Source of the DNA: Streptomyces sp. NBC_00461
GTDB taxonomy: Bacteria; Actinomycetota; Actinomycetes; Streptomycetales; Streptomycetaceae
Length of the DNA: 64,000 bases
Direction: 5' to 3'
Assembly: GCF_036013935.1 (NCBI RefSeq)
Contig: NZ_CP107902.1
Location: 7,411,001-7,475,000 of the forward strand
Below the pieces are notes generated by a model that was not told the origin of the DNA, ran no database searches, and worked only from the letters and a program-made list of their open reading frames with translations. Positions within the stretch are counted from its first letter, which is position 1; every line of letters starts with the position of its first letter. The position numbers and the translations under genes were made by a program. This document shows, in pieces, positions 62,348-64,000 of the stretch.

Positions 62348-63722
62348 GCAGCAGCACCCGCCGGGCCGCCCTGGCCATCATCCGCACCCCCGGCCGCCGC
62401 GACCGTGGCACGGGCCCCGACCGCTCCAGCCACCACTCCCCGAGCTCCCGCCGTGCCCGCTCCCGCCCGATGGGCCCGGTGAGCAGCAGATGCCCGGCGA
62501 AGTCCAGGGCGTCCCTGCGATATCCGCCGGTCATCGGATGGCCGTGGGCGTAGGCGAGGAAGGCGGGCCGGTAGGCGTCGCCGAGGATCTCCGGCAGCTC
62601 GGGCGCGACCTTGGCCACGACGTCCGCCCGCTTCCCGGCGAGCGCCCGCGCCTGCACGCCCAGCCGCGCCCGGTCGAACCCCTCCGGAACGGGCGTCCCG
62701 GCGACGAGCGCGGACAACAGGGCGGCCTGAGCGAGCCCGAGCCGCTGACGGGCGGCGTCGACGTCGGCATCGATGGGAGGGGCGGGAGAGGCAGGGGCAG
62801 GCGACGTCGAAGGAGGGGCGGACAGGGCGGACGAGGCACCCGTCACCACGACCGCCGCCGCCTCGGCCGCTGCGGCTGCCGCCTCCTCCCGCATCACCCG
62901 TCCCTTCCGGACGGCCCCCCGAACCGCCTCCAGCTCCCCCTCCAGGACACCCGGTCCGGGAAAGTTCTCGTCCCGTTCCAGCAGCACGCCCGGCGGTGAG
63001 ACCCGGGAGGCGAGGTCGGTCAGGATGTCGAGGACCGGCTCCGGCACCGGGTGGGCGTGGCTGTCGTGCCAGACGCCGTCGCGTTCGAAGCCGCCCGCGA
63101 CATGGACGTACGCGATGGCCTCCAGGGGCAGCTCGGCGAGCGCCTTGGCCGGGTCCTCGGCGCGGTTGACGTGGTTGGTGTGCAGGTTGGCCACGTCGAT
63201 CAGGAGCCGTACGCCGGTGCGGTCGGCGAGGTCGTAGAGGAACTGCCCCTCGGTCATCTCCTCGCCCGGCCAGGCGATCAGCGCGGCGATGTTCTCGACG
63301 GCGAGCGGCACCGGCAGCGCGTCCTGGGCGATCCGCACGTTCTCGCACAGCACGTCGAGGGCGTCCCGGGTACGCGGCACCGGCAGCAGGTGTCCGGCCT
63401 CCAGCAGCGGGGACGCCGTCAGCGGCCCACCCGCCCGTACGAACGCGATGTGCTCGGTGACCAGCGGCGCGCCCAGCGCCTCGGCCCGCTCGGCGAGTGC
63501 CGTGAGCCGGCTCTCCTCGGGCCGGTCGGCGCCGCCGAGACCCAGCGAGACGCCGTGCGGGATCACGGTCACCCCGCGGGCGCGCAGCCGCCGCAGCGAC
63601 TCGGGGAGGTGCCCGGGGCACACGTTCTCGGCCACGGCCTCGACCCAGTCGATGCCCGGCATGCGCTCCACGGCGTCGGCGATCTCCGGCCGCCACCCGA
63701 TGCCCGTCCCCAGTCGCTGCAT
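62340..63722 (-). CDS. DUF692 (MNIO) enzyme with C-terminal DUF2063/HvfC-like domain
   Basis: A 460-residue protein. Residues about 1-275 form a DUF692 TIM barrel, the multinuclear non-heme iron oxidase family that includes MbnB, TglH and ChrH, which modify Cys or other residues of ribosomal peptides. Likely metal ligands: His57 ([10 protein letters not shown]), His91 (TEHIAF), Glu143 (VENIA), Asp177 and Asn179 ([12 protein letters not shown]), His207 (HVAGG), Asp220 and His222 (HDSHAHPV), Glu249 (LLERDEN). An Ala/Pro linker (about 280-320) leads to a helical domain (about 325-415: [56 protein letters not shown]) resembling DUF2063/HvfC partner proteins. ATG at 63722 with GAGGAGGGGG upstream. 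Confidence 0.87.
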   Translation of the reverse strand: MQRLGTGIGWRPEIADAVERMPGIDWVEAVAENVCPGHLPESLRRLRARGVTVIPHGVSLGLGGADRPEESRLTALAERAEALGAPLVTEHIAFVRAGGPLTASPLLEAGHLLPVPRTRDALDVLCENVRIAQDALPVPLAVENIAALIAWPGEEMTEGQFLYDLADRTGVRLLIDVANLHTNHVNRAEDPAKALAELPLEAIAYVHVAGGFERDGVWHDSHAHPVPEPVLDILTDLASRVSPPGVLLERDENFPGPGVLEGELEAVRGAVRKGRVMREEAAAAAAEAAAVVVTGASSALSAPPSTSPAPASPAPPIDADVDAARQRLGLAQAALLSALVAGTPVPEGFDRARLGVQARALAGKRADVVAKVAPELPEILGDAYRPAFLAYAHGHPMTGGYRRDALDFAGHLLLTGPIGRERARRELGEWWLERSGPVPRSRRPGVRMMARAARRVLLHR

Positions 63723-63864
63723 GGTCCGTCCCCCTCCTCGGCTCCGTCCGGCTCCGTCCGGCTCCCGTGTCACGTCTCCTCGGACGTGACGGGGGTATGG
63801 CCCCGCCGCCGGGAACCGAACCCCGCCCGGCTCACGTTCAGAGCAACATTTGAGGTTGGCCCGC

Positions 63865-64000
63865 TCACTCCGTCACGCCCGCCGGGTCCGCGGGATCCGG
63901 CCGGTTCGTGTTGACCGTGCCCGGTGCCCCCGGCGACGGCCGCGAGGTCGTACCGATGTCGCCGGAGGCCTCGGCGGCCGGTGCCGAGGGTGCCACCTGG
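63865..64000 (-). CDS. C-terminal end of an unidentified gene (partial)
   Basis: On the minus strand a frame open at the window edge ends in TGA at 63865. The 44 residues seen are low-complexity ([20 protein letters not shown], then a Pro/Asp-rich tail ending GVTE). Third positions are mostly G or C. It would lie about 140 bases upstream of the DUF692 gene in the same direction. No family can be assigned from this tail. Confidence 0.45.
   Translation of the reverse strand, partial: QVAPSAPAAEASGDIGTTSRPSPGAPGTVNTNRPDPADPAGVTE

Overview
The window is high-GC actinobacterial DNA, almost certainly a Streptomyces chromosome core region. The signs are very high third-position GC, many GTG starts with 4-base GTGA overlaps, strong GGAGG ribosome sites, sporulation regulator WhiI, a ROK regulator beside XylFGH, the HemE/HemY/HemQ coproporphyrin-type heme genes, MurA2 with a fused helix-turn-helix, and small streptomycete families (DUF5999, DUF6299, DUF3000). 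The order murA2 - acnA - (ngcEFG) - rok7B7 - xylFGH - dxs - fadBA - whiI - hemE - hemY - hemQ agrees with my memory of the S. coelicolor map; no comparison could be run. No rRNA, tRNA, CRISPR array, transposase or prophage was seen.

Layout. 1-1140: end of ornithine carbamoyltransferase and an RsbW-like ATPase. 1344-9062: a CoA-dependent aromatic catabolic cluster (enoyl-CoA hydratase, anthraniloyl/salicylyl-CoA monooxygenase-reductase, PaaX repressor, aryl-CoA ligase, acyl-CoA dehydrogenase, RidA), with one sequence motif shared by both of its control regions. 9079-12938: small secreted and DUF proteins, a GH16 glycosidase, and a divergent SDR/LysR pair. 13076-17989: MurA2, a tiny DUF4236 gene and iron-box-controlled aconitase. 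18091-32305: a glycan-use block with a cellulose-type lytic polysaccharide monooxygenase under a CebR box, two GH92 alpha-mannosidases sharing a LacI-type operator, an ECF41 sigma factor with its carboxymuconolactone decarboxylase partner, and an NgcEFG-type ABC importer without its own ATPase. 32490-37251: Rok7B7 and XylFGH. 37477-44090: dxs, an amino acid permease, NYN and dehydrogenase genes, a propeller-like protein and gene debris. 44265-47614: FadB/FadA beta-oxidation operon. 47615-50289: repeat, permease remnant, RNase D and WhiI. 50525-58700: heme genes interleaved with DUF3000, rhomboid, CoA-disulfide-reductase-like and DUF4349 genes. 58750-64000: a leftward run of a secreted peptidase, a TIGR04222 membrane protein, a DUF4142 protein and a DUF692 (MNIO) enzyme with an extra C-terminal domain.

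Most promising for follow-up: the DUF692 enzyme that appears fused to a DUF2063/HvfC-like partner beside a TIGR04222 protein (a possible peptide-modification system); the paired GH92/NgcEFG locus as a high-mannose N-glycan scavenging module; the shared motif in the aryl-CoA cluster; and several regulatory sites that match known consensus sequences (ECF41, CebR, iron box, sigma-WhiG). Two gene remnants, a truncated CBM3-like gene and a dispersed intergenic repeat mark places of past rearrangement.
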